From Oscillospiraceae bacterium (GTDB lineage Bacteria; Bacillota; Clostridia; Oscillospirales; CAG-272), in NCBI GenBank assembly GCA_015065285.1, contig SVQP01000006.1, positions 1 through 59,613 of the forward strand: DNA of 59,613 nucleotides, read 5' to 3'. The notes under the pieces were generated by a model that was not told the DNA's origin, searched no databases, and worked only from the letters and a program-made list of their open reading frames with translations. Position numbers and translations under genes: made by a program. Shown here piece by piece: positions 9,901-19,209 of this stretch (position 1 is its first letter; each line of letters starts with the position of its first letter).

Positions 9901-11382
9901 GATGGTGTTGTAATCACTCAGCGAGCCTGCGTGATAGGTCATGATGTCGGTCAGTGCGTCGCCTTCTTCCATGATGGCAACGTAGCCGCGATCCTGCGTA
10001 TACTCAATCACCTCGTGAGAGCTGTTGGTCAGCAGCGAGCCGTAGGTCTGTACCAGCGGAGGAATGACATCCTGAGGACCGGAAACAGAGCTGTTGAACT
10101 TGTTGATCTGATCAACAATAGAACCGGAAATCGTGGTGGTTTCGGGAATCAGCTCACCGGTTTCGGGATCTTCAACCTTCTTGATAACATCATAATATAC
10201 AGAGCTTTCAACTACACCGAATACGGGGTATCTGATAGCCTGCTGATAAGTACCGGTAATGGTGTGGTACGCATAGTCGGTACCGTATACCTTACCTCTT
10301 ACGGTTCTGGTCTTGGTATCCTCGATGTCGTCAAACTCAAACAGAGAGCCTGCGCCATCGGGATAGAAGGTGTAACCGTCGTAAGCGCTGTTGCCGGCGC
10401 CCATATAAGGCAGAATCTGCAGAGATTCCAGCTGATACAGCTGCTCGTTGAAGCGGATACCGTTTGCGGGAAGTCTGACGGTCATGCCGTTTTCATCCAG
10501 CGTGTACTCAAGTGCCAGCTTGAACAACGGAGGGTTCTTATCCTGGCTTTCATACTCGGTTTCTGCATGGTCCGCATCAAGCTCTTCGTAGGTGTACTCA
10601 GGACAGTAGGTCTTGATGTAACCCTCGATCTTGTTCTTCTCTGTTTCGGATGCGTTCTGGTCGAATACGTAAACGTCCATCTTATCTACGATGGGGAACG
10701 TTTCACGCAGCTCAGCAGCACCTCTATCGGACAAGCCTTCCAGAGAAAGCTTGAGGTAGTAAGCAGTCAGCTTCTTGTAGTCGAAATCGGAAATACCGTT
10801 TTCCAGAGCCTTAGCACAGATCACTTCCTCAAAACGGGGTACGCTGATCATACCGGGAACCAGCTTTCTTGCCTGTTCTCTACCCAGTGTATACTGAACG
10901 CGGATACCGTTCTTGATTCTCTTTACAGTGATCTGGTCCTTCAGAGCTGCCATTTCGTAGCTCACGAAGATGGGGGACGTATTGTTATCGGTATACTGAA
11001 TGATCACCTGCGAGAGCAGTTCATTCTTGGTGTTGGTGGAACCCAAGGTGGAAGTACCGATATCATAGGGGTTTGTGAACAAAATTTCTTTTGTTGTGAT
11101 ATTGCGATATGCAACCTCACCGGAGAAGGTGTCAACGTAAAGCTCGTAGTTACCCTTGGTCAGGTAGAGCTCCATAGTAGCCAGCTTTTCCTGAGGATTT
11201 GCGTACACCTGAGTGGTGTAATCGATTGTCTCTTCTACTTCTTCCTCTTCCTTCTTGTCGGTGGTGTCGGTCTCCTTGTCTTCCTCAGCAGCAGACACGT
11301 TTACCACGGACAGTACCGTCAAAGAACCCAGCATCAACAGTACAGCTAAGAGTAAAGAGATAAATTTTGTTTGAATTTTCAT
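6958..11382 (-). CDS. Secreted DUF5696 protein, 1474 aa, probably glycosidase-like
   Basis: A signal peptide (residues 1-31, cleavage near VSA) is followed by an acidic linker and a large extracellular protein. I recognise the DUF5696 family, known from sugar-transport loci of Paenibacillus and clostridia. Residues about 90-550 look beta-rich. Residues 585-930 have the strand-helix rhythm of a TIM barrel with candidate acids D690/D692 (IFPDFDF) and E816 (ELMSEGGNAF). About 400 helical, coiled-coil-rich residues (950-1330) sit between the barrel and the C-terminal beta segment (LNYNNFSV, PAYGYVVV). A polysaccharide-acting role is inferred from fold pattern and context; no catalytic residue is proven. 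A strong AGGAGGGAAAGG site precedes ATG 11382. Confidence 0.8.
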   Translation of the reverse strand: MKIQTKFISLLLAVLLMLGSLTVLSVVNVSAAEEDKETDTTDKKEEEEVEETIDYTTQVYANPQEKLATMELYLTKGNYELYVDTFSGEVAYRNITTKEILFTNPYDIGTSTLGSTNTKNELLSQVIIQYTDNNTSPIFVSYEMAALKDQITVKRIKNGIRVQYTLGREQARKLVPGMISVPRFEEVICAKALENGISDFDYKKLTAYYLKLSLEGLSDRGAAELRETFPIVDKMDVYVFDQNASETEKNKIEGYIKTYCPEYTYEELDADHAETEYESQDKNPPLFKLALEYTLDENGMTVRLPANGIRFNEQLYQLESLQILPYMGAGNSAYDGYTFYPDGAGSLFEFDDIEDTKTRTVRGKVYGTDYAYHTITGTYQQAIRYPVFGVVESSVYYDVIKKVEDPETGELIPETTTISGSIVDQINKFNSSVSGPQDVIPPLVQTYGSLLTNSSHEVIEYTQDRGYVAIMEEGDALTDIMTYHAGSLSDYNTIKMIFNPRPSDSYNLQDSISVGSDATWTVVSERKYVGNYKIRYVMLTDDKAAKDNNVSSYYETTWMGMALAYRDYLDRNGYLTRLTAETLEENIPLYIEAFGALETTERIMSIPVDVMTPLTTFENIQTMYDELAAEGITNINFKLTGFANGGMYSIVPSKLKWERAVGGKDGFQELVNYAAQVNESGKGNLGIFPDFDFAYINEEEMFDGVSLYWHAVKTIDDRYASYREYSAAQQKHNSHYQMAISPASFSNFYEKLAKNYLKYDNVNGISVSTMGNTLNSDFDEDDPYNREDSKEFVSTALEYLSGLKNNQGKEVELMSEGGNAFTWKFLDHLLDVSLDSSRNNDAAHAVPFVGVVLHGYINFAGAPLNMEGNIQYAMLKAIENGAAPYYILSYQNTQNLKEYELLSHYYSVRYDIWKDDVVELYSELNGVLYDVQDKLIIDHEFWTGTRVPDSDELFNDIQDVLNEYLYAEENAGEVLALKDKQAVSVARKQAREAIQAAQAALDDAAVAFKQANDMYEPFKNDCQQLFEYKAAFDAILAIKSAEEYESYAAYEKAEEGTEEYALYEEYLAFRSARSRYTTNRNRRLNDIVNIYNYYKKAETALKTVEEHLNLANEACLKLEETLKAAQEAGNPGVLDQLLQEAQEYRDQTQMYFNGTEFTVLKDRYLKDTAVYTVEEDIAAVTAYINAALDEKFANIETAYILKRVSLTDETAIAEIDALIDKAQEANKDLTIKRNDLFKYLVTEKLNAATGDENAKDDEKWAAVLEAAPELVEYINNHIDACYAAIELELGATLQENTFEDKKKATLSETQLAEIALMFHFEYDYSKLYNTELNNYIIYLRGEKIEAAYGEENTAAEVALDFTQSSFTTHKENAWAVYEGVKAAVAGYITETDITNRLPSDFSSGTTDDEQEEEKFDKYAVEEGSIVIVTYGGKNGVDTDAYKSVILNYNNFSVSIEYEGKIYTLPAYGYVVVMN

Positions 11383-11412
11383 ATAAATTACCTTTCCCTC
11401 CTATCTGTAGCG

Positions 11413-13566
11413 TTACATGCGGTACTGCAGCTCGGTGACGATGTTGGTTCCCAGAGAAATCAGCTTGCCAACGAGCGTGGAGAACAGAATTGCAATGAAC
11501 ATGATAAATACCATGCCAAGCACTGTACCCAGAATTGTGACGAAATTCTTTACGATGGAGTAGTCATGAGTAACCTGCGTACCGAAGAAAATGAGCACGC
11601 CCATCCACAAGAATGCGATGGTGGTTACCAGGGTCAACAGCTCGATCTCAGTTGAGATCGCGAAGTTGGAGTAAATGGTTGCGGGAATAACCAGCAGCGG
11701 GATAGGCATCATACTGTAGGAGCATGCGATGTAGATATCCTTGAAGCTGCCTTCACCTTCAAACAAAGTGGTCAAGCACCAGTTTGCGGTAACGAACAGG
11801 AACAGAGGTACAAGCACCGAAATTGCCTGAGACCAGATGGTGGAATATTCGTTGTAGGGGTTGAGCAGGTAGCCCTGACCGATCGACTGATAGAAGAAGG
11901 TCAGGATAACGATTGCATTGATGACAATGGCACCGCGCAGCGAGCCGCGACGCTCGTGCTTGAGATCCCAGAAGCCATCAAAGGGATGCAGCATGACGTA
12001 GAACGCATACAACAGCTCTTCCCAGAAGGAACGTCTCTGATCAGCTTTCTTGATTCTCTTGTTGACTTTGCCAATGTACTTGGCGATCAGCAGCAGGATT
12101 ACGATCAGTGCAACAATGCCCAGCACCAGGAACAGGAAGTAATCTGCCATGAACGCTTTTCTGATGTCCTTATAAGAGGTAGACCAGTTCAGAGTATCGT
12201 ATGCAGCCTCGAAATACTCGAGCGATTCCTCGTATTTACCGTTACGGTACATTGCCTGACCGATACCGATGTAAGCTGCGTCAAAGTTGGAGTTTCTCTT
12301 GAGCACGTCAGTCCACAGATTGATTGCCGTGGTATAATCCTGACGGTTCTCTGCTGCAATTGCGTCCAGCAGCACGTCGCCGTACTCAGTACGCTCGAAA
12401 ACTGTGATGGTGTCCTTATCCTTATCCAGGACCAGCATGGTATCATCCTGATAGCAAATTGCTTCGATACTGGAAATGTTACCAAGCATGTTACCTTCCT
12501 TATCGCCAAATGCGAACAGAAGGTTACCGTCATAGTCGTAGGTGTAGATCTTACTACGCTTTTCGTCGATGATGGACCAGGTTTGTTCGGGGCCGCTTGC
12601 AACGTCGATCAGCGTGGAAACGCCGGTGGGAATACCCTTGCTGGCGTCAGTGCTTCTTGCGCCGAAGATATCAATTTCACCGGAAGGCGGATAGAAGCCG
12701 TTACGACGCATGATCTCGTCACCTGCCTGGTTGAGCAGCTTAACGGGAGCGTACTTACCGGTCTTATCCTTTGCGGTGATGGTACCCATAACCGAGCCTT
12801 CATCAATGGTGGAGGTGGTTACGTAGATAAAGTCGCCGCACAGAGCGATGTTGTTGTACTCGGTTGCTACGTAGGTTTCAGAGTTTTCTCTCTGCGCATC
12901 GGTCTGGAAACGTCTCCAGATGATATCCCATGCGGAAATGGTAACAGCCTGTGCACCGATAAAGCCGGTGAACTCACCGCTGCTGGTCATTACGATGATA
13001 CCCTGATAGGTGGTAGCAGATACCACGTACAGCTTTTCATACTTGTCTACTGCGATTGCAACCGGCTTATAAACCGAGTTGTCATCAAACAGCGGGCTTT
13101 CGGGCTCTTCGATTACGCGGTCAAAGGAGCCGTCTCTGTTGAATACGACGATACGGTTTGCACCGGTATCGCATACCCAGATGTATCTGTCGGATACGAA
13201 CACACCCTGAGGAGCGGAAAGGCTATCCATGACGCCCTGTCCGTTACGGAAGGTGGAAATGGTGAACTTGAGCTTGTAGTAACGGTCAAGCACAACGATA
13301 CGGTTGTTTGCGGTGTCCGCAATGTAAACGTTCTGCTGATCGTCGCAGATCAGGTCACCGGGGTTGTCGATCGGAACGTCCAGACCCATGTAGGTGGAGT
13401 CAACGACCTTTTCAGCGGTGTAGGCATCAGGCGAATACAGTGCGTATCCGTCGATGGAGTAGGTGTAGGTCTGGTATGCCGAGCTTGCCGCAGTGGGCAC
13501 GATCAGGCAGGAAGCAATCATCATAACCGAGAATACTACACATATAATAGTTGTAATCTTTTTCAC
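11413..13566 (-). CDS. NHL-repeat/TPR/Yip1 membrane protein
   Basis: 717 residues starting at GTG 13566 behind GGAGG. A signal peptide (about 1-27) leads to an extracellular beta-propeller of NHL repeats (residues about 70-390; repeated pattern ICDDQQNVYIADTANNRIVV). A TPR-like hairpin follows (about 405-455, YIGIGQAMYRNGKYEESLEY), then a membrane span near 475 and a C-terminal Yip1-type multi-span domain (about 540-717). The order suggests a sensor or scaffold that binds ligand outside and sits beside the permeases. NHL and Yip1 domains are known individually; the role is inferred from position between the two permease pairs and next to DUF5696. Confidence 0.8.
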   Translation of the reverse strand: MKKITTIICVVFSVMMIASCLIVPTAASSAYQTYTYSIDGYALYSPDAYTAEKVVDSTYMGLDVPIDNPGDLICDDQQNVYIADTANNRIVVLDRYYKLKFTISTFRNGQGVMDSLSAPQGVFVSDRYIWVCDTGANRIVVFNRDGSFDRVIEEPESPLFDDNSVYKPVAIAVDKYEKLYVVSATTYQGIIVMTSSGEFTGFIGAQAVTISAWDIIWRRFQTDAQRENSETYVATEYNNIALCGDFIYVTTSTIDEGSVMGTITAKDKTGKYAPVKLLNQAGDEIMRRNGFYPPSGEIDIFGARSTDASKGIPTGVSTLIDVASGPEQTWSIIDEKRSKIYTYDYDGNLLFAFGDKEGNMLGNISSIEAICYQDDTMLVLDKDKDTITVFERTEYGDVLLDAIAAENRQDYTTAINLWTDVLKRNSNFDAAYIGIGQAMYRNGKYEESLEYFEAAYDTLNWSTSYKDIRKAFMADYFLFLVLGIVALIVILLLIAKYIGKVNKRIKKADQRRSFWEELLYAFYVMLHPFDGFWDLKHERRGSLRGAIVINAIVILTFFYQSIGQGYLLNPYNEYSTIWSQAISVLVPLFLFVTANWCLTTLFEGEGSFKDIYIACSYSMMPIPLLVIPATIYSNFAISTEIELLTLVTTIAFLWMGVLIFFGTQVTHDYSIVKNFVTILGTVLGMVFIMFIAILFSTLVGKLISLGTNIVTELQYRM

Positions 13567-13583
13567 GATTTTTACCTCCTGTC

Positions 13584-14456
13584 TTAGTCTTTCATACCGG
13601 ACGAGCCCATGGTTTCAATGATGTTGGACTGGGATACGACGAATACCGTGATCGGAACCATCATCATAATAACCGTGGATGCTGCAGATGCACCTGCACG
13701 GGCGATACCGCCTGCGGTGATCTGACCGATTGCGTAGTTAAAGGATTTGAGCTGCTCGGAGTGGATGTACATCGAAGCACCTGCGTTCCAAAGACCCTGG
13801 AACGAATAGATGATCAGCGTCAGCCACGCGGGCTTAACCATGGGCATTGCGATGACCCAGTAGGTCTTCAGCTCGCTTGCACCGTCAAGTCTTGCAGATT
13901 CAAGTACCGAGTCGTTGACGTTGGTATCCATGAACTGCTTCATCAGGTACAGACCCAGCGAAGAGCACCATGCGGGAACGATGATTGCCCAATAAGTATC
14001 CAAAAAGCCCAGAGCGGACATCAGGATAAACGAAGCGGTTGCGGTAACCGTTGCGTTGAACATCAGCGACAGCTGTACAGCCTGGAACATCCAGCCTCTG
14101 CCCGGGAACTTGATCTTTGCAAGCGCATATGCTGCAAGAGAAGCCAGGAACAGGTGTCCGAAGGTGCCCGCTACGGAAGTAAACACGGTGTTGAAAATGT
14201 AACGGGAGAACGGAACCCAGGAGGTGTTCATCAGGTTGAACAGGTCAACGAAGTTATCAAGTGTGGGGGACATTACGTAGAATCTGGGGGGATACATCCA
14301 AAGTTCGTCCAGAGGCTTTACGGACTGCATCAACACGTAAAGCATCGGAAGGAACATGAACGCACCGAGGATTACGAGTACAAACGTAATACCTGCGTCG
14401 CCTCCCGCAGAACGGGCAAGTACGACTTTATGTTTTCTTGTTCTAAGCTTTGCCAT
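13584..14456 (-). CDS. Carbohydrate ABC transporter permease, MalG type (second pair)
   Basis: 290 residues with six predicted spans. The first is ITFVLVILGAFMFLPMLYVL and the EAA loop is LESARLDGASELKTYWVIAM. This is a normal-length MalG homologue, more compact than the one at 4747. Its start ATG lies one base after the stop of the upstream permease gene, so translation is probably coupled. With that gene it forms the second, binding-protein-proximal permease pair of the operon. Confidence 0.93.
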   Translation of the reverse strand: MAKLRTRKHKVVLARSAGGDAGITFVLVILGAFMFLPMLYVLMQSVKPLDELWMYPPRFYVMSPTLDNFVDLFNLMNTSWVPFSRYIFNTVFTSVAGTFGHLFLASLAAYALAKIKFPGRGWMFQAVQLSLMFNATVTATASFILMSALGFLDTYWAIIVPAWCSSLGLYLMKQFMDTNVNDSVLESARLDGASELKTYWVIAMPMVKPAWLTLIIYSFQGLWNAGASMYIHSEQLKSFNYAIGQITAGGIARAGASAASTVIMMMVPITVFVVSQSNIIETMGSSGMKD

Positions 14457-14457
14457 A

Positions 14458-15405
14458 TTACGTACCTACCTTCGAAAGCATTCTCTTTACGAGCGAGTTT
14501 GCGCCTACCATGATAACGAACAGGATTACGGCGATTGCCGAGGAGTAACCCATCTCAAATCGCATGCCGCCGTAGTCGTTCAGGTGATGCATGATGGTGT
14601 GCGCTGCATAGTTTACTGAGGGGAATCCGCAAAGTGCGTCAACGACGCCACCGAAGCCGAACGCACCGGTGATTGCCATGACTGCACCGAACATCAGCTG
14701 CGGCTTCATGTTAGGCAGCGTGATGTAGTAAAGCTCCTGCCAACGGTTACGAATACCGTCAACCGCGCCTGCTTCAAACTGAGCTCTGTCGATACCCTGA
14801 AGACCTGCGATGAACGCAAGGAACGAGGTACCAAGCGAGATCCAGAGTGCTACGATAATACACAGAGGCATTACCCAGTCCTCATTCTGGAAGAACGCGA
14901 TTTCCTTGGTGATAATACCGAGTTTTTTCAGGGTTGCGTTTGCCCAGCCGTAGGAGTCAGCCGAGAAAAGTGTACCCCAAATCAGGTAAACGTTACCACC
15001 GATGGAGGGTGCATAGAAGATCAGAGTAACAACCGCTCTGATTCTGGGGGGCAGCTCGTTGATGAACCACGCCACCAGGAAGGACATCAGGTAGGAAACA
15101 GGTCCTACGATGATTGCGAAGATCAATGTGTTCTTGCAGGCAATGAGGAAGATATCGTCATCGAAGAACAACGAAATGTAGTTGTCCAGGAATACGAAAT
15201 TCGGCCATTCCAGCAAGTTAAAGTCCGTAAAGCTTACCACGATGGACAGTACCACGGGCATAACAGTGAACATTGCGAAGAGGATCATGTAAGGTGCTAC
15301 CATAAAGTATGCAACCTTATTACGCCACATCTCCTTCAAGATCCACTGACCCTTGGTGAGGTCTTTTCGAGCAGAAGCTTTTTTAGTTGCTGTTTTCTTA
15401 GACAT
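14458..15405 (-). CDS. Carbohydrate ABC transporter permease, MalF/UgpA type (second pair)
   Basis: 315 residues. A basic, alanine-rich N-terminus (KKTATKKASARK) precedes the first span VAYFMVAPYMILFAMFTVMP, and the EAA loop reads FEAGAVDGIRNRWQELYYIT. AAGGAG precedes ATG 15405. It immediately follows the solute-binding protein gene, the usual order in CUT1 operons, and pairs with the permease at 13584. Confidence 0.93.
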   Translation of the reverse strand: MSKKTATKKASARKDLTKGQWILKEMWRNKVAYFMVAPYMILFAMFTVMPVVLSIVVSFTDFNLLEWPNFVFLDNYISLFFDDDIFLIACKNTLIFAIIVGPVSYLMSFLVAWFINELPPRIRAVVTLIFYAPSIGGNVYLIWGTLFSADSYGWANATLKKLGIITKEIAFFQNEDWVMPLCIIVALWISLGTSFLAFIAGLQGIDRAQFEAGAVDGIRNRWQELYYITLPNMKPQLMFGAVMAITGAFGFGGVVDALCGFPSVNYAAHTIMHHLNDYGGMRFEMGYSSAIAVILFVIMVGANSLVKRMLSKVGT

Positions 15406-15444
15406 TTGCTCTTTTCTCCTTTTTGATCTTGATTTGATGTGCGA

Positions 15445-18400
15445 TTATTGATAAGATTCCATTGCAACGGATGCATCACCCAGGAAATCAGCCAGGCAGT
15501 ACGCGATCAGCTCGGGAGTTTCTGCCTTGAGATATACCTGATAAGAGTAGCAAGGATCCTGCGGATCATTCTTGATTGCGTTGAACTGCTTCATGATCGC
15601 ATCCTCGGTGCTGATCTCATAAGCCACCTTCAAAAAAGCTGCGGAAGCATTTGCGATATCCGCGATATTCTCACGCTTGATCGCATCCTTTGCCAGTGCG
15701 ATCTCTTCTGCATATTCGCCTGCGGCATCCAGTTCCTCAAACTGAGCCAGCAGCTGCTCGCTCTGTGCCAGGCGCTTGGTTGCCAGGGTTTCGTCTACCT
15801 CGAGAGTTTCCAGACCGAATTCCTTACGCTTTCTGGTGATCTCTTTATTAATGGTAGTAATGTAGCTCATCAGAGCCTCGGAGGGGTTCGCATTGTCGTT
15901 GTATGCAGCCAGGAATGCGAACTGGGTGTAACGGCCCAGAATGTAAGAGCCGGGGTAGTTGGGAACGGATGCCAGATCCTCGAACTGTGCCTGAATCTGT
16001 TCAAGCTCAGCAGTGGTCCAGGGCAGCTCCTCAAGTGCTTTTCTGTTTGCGGTGTTGTACTTAGCCGCGGGACCGATGATAGCAACCATTTCGTTGGAGT
16101 ATTCCTGCTGGCAATCAGCACCGGTGAACCATCTGATAAAGTTCCAGGAGCCTTCCTCATCGCTGCAGCCCTTTACGATAACGCTGGCTGCGACAGAAGA
16201 TACGGTCTGTCTGTTGATGTAGGTTTCGCCATCTTCATTGGTACAAATGGTACCGGGCATCGGATAGAACTTCCACAAGCCCTCGATTTCGGTTGCGAAT
16301 ACCTTGAGCTGGTTGTACATGCCGGTGTAGTCAGAAATCAGAATAGGCATTTCACCGGTTCTGAAACGGTTTGCTGCATCGTACGTGTAGGGGAAGTTAT
16401 ACTGTGTAAACATGTTACACATCTTTTCGAATGCGGTCAGGCCCTTCTTGGAGTCCAGGTTGATTCTCATACCGTTATCGGCATACAAGTCACCGTTTGC
16501 CTGGTAGAGATATACGCTGTAGTCGGTAGAAAGACCGATCATCATGTTGTTTGCCTGCAGATCGGGGATCGCAGCCATGATATCATCCCAGGTTTCGGGA
16601 ACGGGGATATCCAGCTCAGCCAGAATGTCCTCACGAACGAACATCATGGTAAAGCCCTGTGCCTCGGGCAGACCGTAGTAGTGCATATCACCGTCGGGGT
16701 TCTCCACGCCAAGCACCAGCATTGCTGCATCGTTGAAATTGGAGATTGCATCATCCCATTCGGTGTTGGATGTGAGGTATCCGTTCTTTACCTTCTGCTC
16801 GCCAACGGTATTTGCGATCTCGTCGACAGGAAGCAGCGCGGAACGAATTGCGTAGTTGATAACGTCTGCCTGACCAAGGCCAAGGTAAACGTCAGGCCCC
16901 TGATCCGCAAGGATCGAAGGAAGCAGCGTGCCGGCTGCGACCAGTTTCAGGTCAACCGCGGTACCGCCGATGTATTCGCCCTCGGAGTTGACGGTCTCGT
17001 TAGGGCTGAAGTCGTTGTTGACCAGGTTTCTGATAACCTGAGACTGGTCACGACCGGTTGCCAGCCAAACCTCAACAGCACCCTCTTCGGCTACTACAGA
17101 CATGGAGCCCATGCTGTTATAGTCACGGAAGAAGGACATAACAAAGCTCTTGATCTCGTGCCATGCAGCCTGGAAAATGTTCGCGTTGGCTTTTACATCA
17201 TATTTATAATTGGAAGAATCTGCACCGTACTTCTCGCTGCCGCGGATGACGAGATAGTCAACTTCCAGCGGCTGGGTCTTGGCACTGGACAGGAAGGTAC
17301 CCAGCGTACCGATATAACCCTTAAGCGTTTCCAGGTTCTTTGCAATTTCATCCTCGTCGGTACCCATATCGTGCAACAGGTCAGCAACCTTCTGCAGCGT
17401 ACCTACGTTGGAGGACTTCTGTCCTGCCATGTTGGTCAGCTTTTCAGCAATCGACATGCCGTACTTTTCGGGGTTATCGTTGTCAAGTCTACGGGACTGA
17501 ACAACCATCTTAACCAGAACGTCGGGCATAACGCGGGAGAAGCTGTAGTCGGTATACTCGTCGGGAGTGGTACCGGTCAGCTTGATGATCTCCAGGTAGC
17601 AGTCGTTGACGATGTTCAGAATCTCTTCAACGTCACGAACGATATCGCCCATGGTACCGAGAGTAACCTCAAGCTTGAGGGTGTAGGTGGTGTTTGCTGC
17701 AAGATATACAGCGTATTCCTTGGTCTTGCCGTCTGCATCCAGCTCATCGGATGCCAGGCCGGTGGTCTGCCAGTTGGAATCGTAATTATACTGCAGTCTC
17801 TGTGCCTCTGCAAAGGGAGCACCGTTGTAGTAGCCGGCATCGCCCTCGGAAAGGCCTTCGCTGTACAGCTGCAAGGAACGGCAGACAAACATACCGTCCA
17901 GCACGCTCTGTCTGAAACGGGTAACGATATCGTACATACCCGCACCGTCCTCGCCGGTGGTGAAGGTGAAGCTGATCCACTGACCTGCAGTCTGCCACTT
18001 AGCACCGCCAACGGTGTTGAGCATGACGCGGGTAGTATCTGCGGGAGAGGTCACTGCACTGGTTCTGTCCTCAATCGCATAAATGGTCTTGGAGGAGGTG
18101 TTGTGCATGTGCTCTGCTTCCAGCTTGATCTCGTCCTTACCCGCACTCAGAGAGCCGAGTTTTTCGGTCAGCTCTGCGATGTAGTCCTCATAGGAGAGGA
18201 TCTCCTCTGCGGGACACAGAGTAATGGAAGAGATGATTGCAGGCTCATTCTGACCCTGCAGCGTCAGCTTGTTCTCGCCTGCTTCCAGGTAGAACTCATA
18301 TTCGCCGGTATAGTAACCGGAAGAATCGCGCAGGCTGTACTCGATCCACTCAGGGGTCTGAACAGCATTGGGGCGCAGCTCGTTGTTCTCAATGTCGTTC

Positions 18401-19209
18401 TTGAAGAAACGAATCTGCTTGGAATCAACGAACTCCGTGTTAGCAACGGTCCAGATCTCGGGGAACTTGACGGTTGCATAAACGTTGTATTCGGTTTTGT
18501 TCTTGCCGAAGATGTTCTGGGTGATCTCTTCCTTGAGTACCCAACCGATATCATCCTCCGCAGTGAAGCCTGCCTGTGCAGCCTGTGCTTCAAACTCTGC
18601 AAGAGCCGCCTGAATGTCAGAGGGCAGCTGATCCTTGGTCACAGCGCCAACCTCCCCGGCAGGGGCATCCTTCAGAGCGCCCATGAATACAAGACCCAGC
18701 TCATATTCGCTTGCCCAGGTCTTGGAGAGCGTCAGATAACGTGCCTCACCGAAGGGCACCTTGTCGTTGATCTTGAATACACGCTCGATCGGCGCTGCTT
18801 TGCCGACTACGGGGTAGTATCTGATCTTGATCGCATACTTCGCGCTTTCGGGCACGTTGACAATCCAGGACACCTCGCCCTCAGAAGAGGTATACAAACC
18901 CTTTTCCTCTCCATCAGCCGTGGTAACAGTCTGAATTTCAACGTCAGGCGCAGTTGTGATATAGCCTTCAGTTGCATTGATCTCGATGGTTTGCGTAGCC
19001 TTTTTGTACGCAGAATACTTTTGACTGTATTCACCATACGAAATCGCATTCAGAAGCTCTTTGATTTCGGCCAAGGCATCTTTCGTTTCCTCTTGCTGAC
19101 TCTCACTCTGGTTGCTATCCGCAGCAGAAACTGCCACGGTTCCGCCACCAACCAGGAAGGTCAAAGCCAAAAGCAAAGCCATAAGCTTAATAAATTTCGC
19201 TTTTCCCAT
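15445..19209 (-). CDS. Giant extracellular solute-binding protein, 1254 aa
   Basis: Predicted sugar-capturing component of the importer. A signal peptide (about 1-29, ending VAVSAADS) lacks a lipobox cysteine, so how the protein stays at the membrane is unclear. Residues about 30-640 hold beta-sandwich-like segments, apparently two related modules with carbohydrate-binding-domain character (for example YAIKIRYYPV and IEYSLRDSSGYYTGEYEFYL). Residues about 700-1150 are a family 1 solute-binding fold (VEVWLATGRDQSQV, AAGTLLPSILADQGPDVYLG, YGLPEAQGFTMMF). Usual binding proteins are about 430 residues, so about 800 are additional. AGGAGG precedes ATG 19209. First gene of the operon, behind the long leader. 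Confidence 0.88.
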   Translation of the reverse strand: MGKAKFIKLMALLLALTFLVGGGTVAVSAADSNQSESQQEETKDALAEIKELLNAISYGEYSQKYSAYKKATQTIEINATEGYITTAPDVEIQTVTTADGEEKGLYTSSEGEVSWIVNVPESAKYAIKIRYYPVVGKAAPIERVFKINDKVPFGEARYLTLSKTWASEYELGLVFMGALKDAPAGEVGAVTKDQLPSDIQAALAEFEAQAAQAGFTAEDDIGWVLKEEITQNIFGKNKTEYNVYATVKFPEIWTVANTEFVDSKQIRFFKNDIENNELRPNAVQTPEWIEYSLRDSSGYYTGEYEFYLEAGENKLTLQGQNEPAIISSITLCPAEEILSYEDYIAELTEKLGSLSAGKDEIKLEAEHMHNTSSKTIYAIEDRTSAVTSPADTTRVMLNTVGGAKWQTAGQWISFTFTTGEDGAGMYDIVTRFRQSVLDGMFVCRSLQLYSEGLSEGDAGYYNGAPFAEAQRLQYNYDSNWQTTGLASDELDADGKTKEYAVYLAANTTYTLKLEVTLGTMGDIVRDVEEILNIVNDCYLEIIKLTGTTPDEYTDYSFSRVMPDVLVKMVVQSRRLDNDNPEKYGMSIAEKLTNMAGQKSSNVGTLQKVADLLHDMGTDEDEIAKNLETLKGYIGTLGTFLSSAKTQPLEVDYLVIRGSEKYGADSSNYKYDVKANANIFQAAWHEIKSFVMSFFRDYNSMGSMSVVAEEGAVEVWLATGRDQSQVIRNLVNNDFSPNETVNSEGEYIGGTAVDLKLVAAGTLLPSILADQGPDVYLGLGQADVINYAIRSALLPVDEIANTVGEQKVKNGYLTSNTEWDDAISNFNDAAMLVLGVENPDGDMHYYGLPEAQGFTMMFVREDILAELDIPVPETWDDIMAAIPDLQANNMMIGLSTDYSVYLYQANGDLYADNGMRINLDSKKGLTAFEKMCNMFTQYNFPYTYDAANRFRTGEMPILISDYTGMYNQLKVFATEIEGLWKFYPMPGTICTNEDGETYINRQTVSSVAASVIVKGCSDEEGSWNFIRWFTGADCQQEYSNEMVAIIGPAAKYNTANRKALEELPWTTAELEQIQAQFEDLASVPNYPGSYILGRYTQFAFLAAYNDNANPSEALMSYITTINKEITRKRKEFGLETLEVDETLATKRLAQSEQLLAQFEELDAAGEYAEEIALAKDAIKRENIADIANASAAFLKVAYEISTEDAIMKQFNAIKNDPQDPCYSYQVYLKAETPELIAYCLADFLGDASVAMESYQ

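Noticed and set aside
7276-11349. Very long open frame (over 1300 codons) antisense to the DUF5696 gene
   Set aside because: Product is Cys/Leu/Val-rich with no recognisable domain; the sense frame has signal peptide, ribosome binding site and family match. Codon bias of the sense gene explains the opening.
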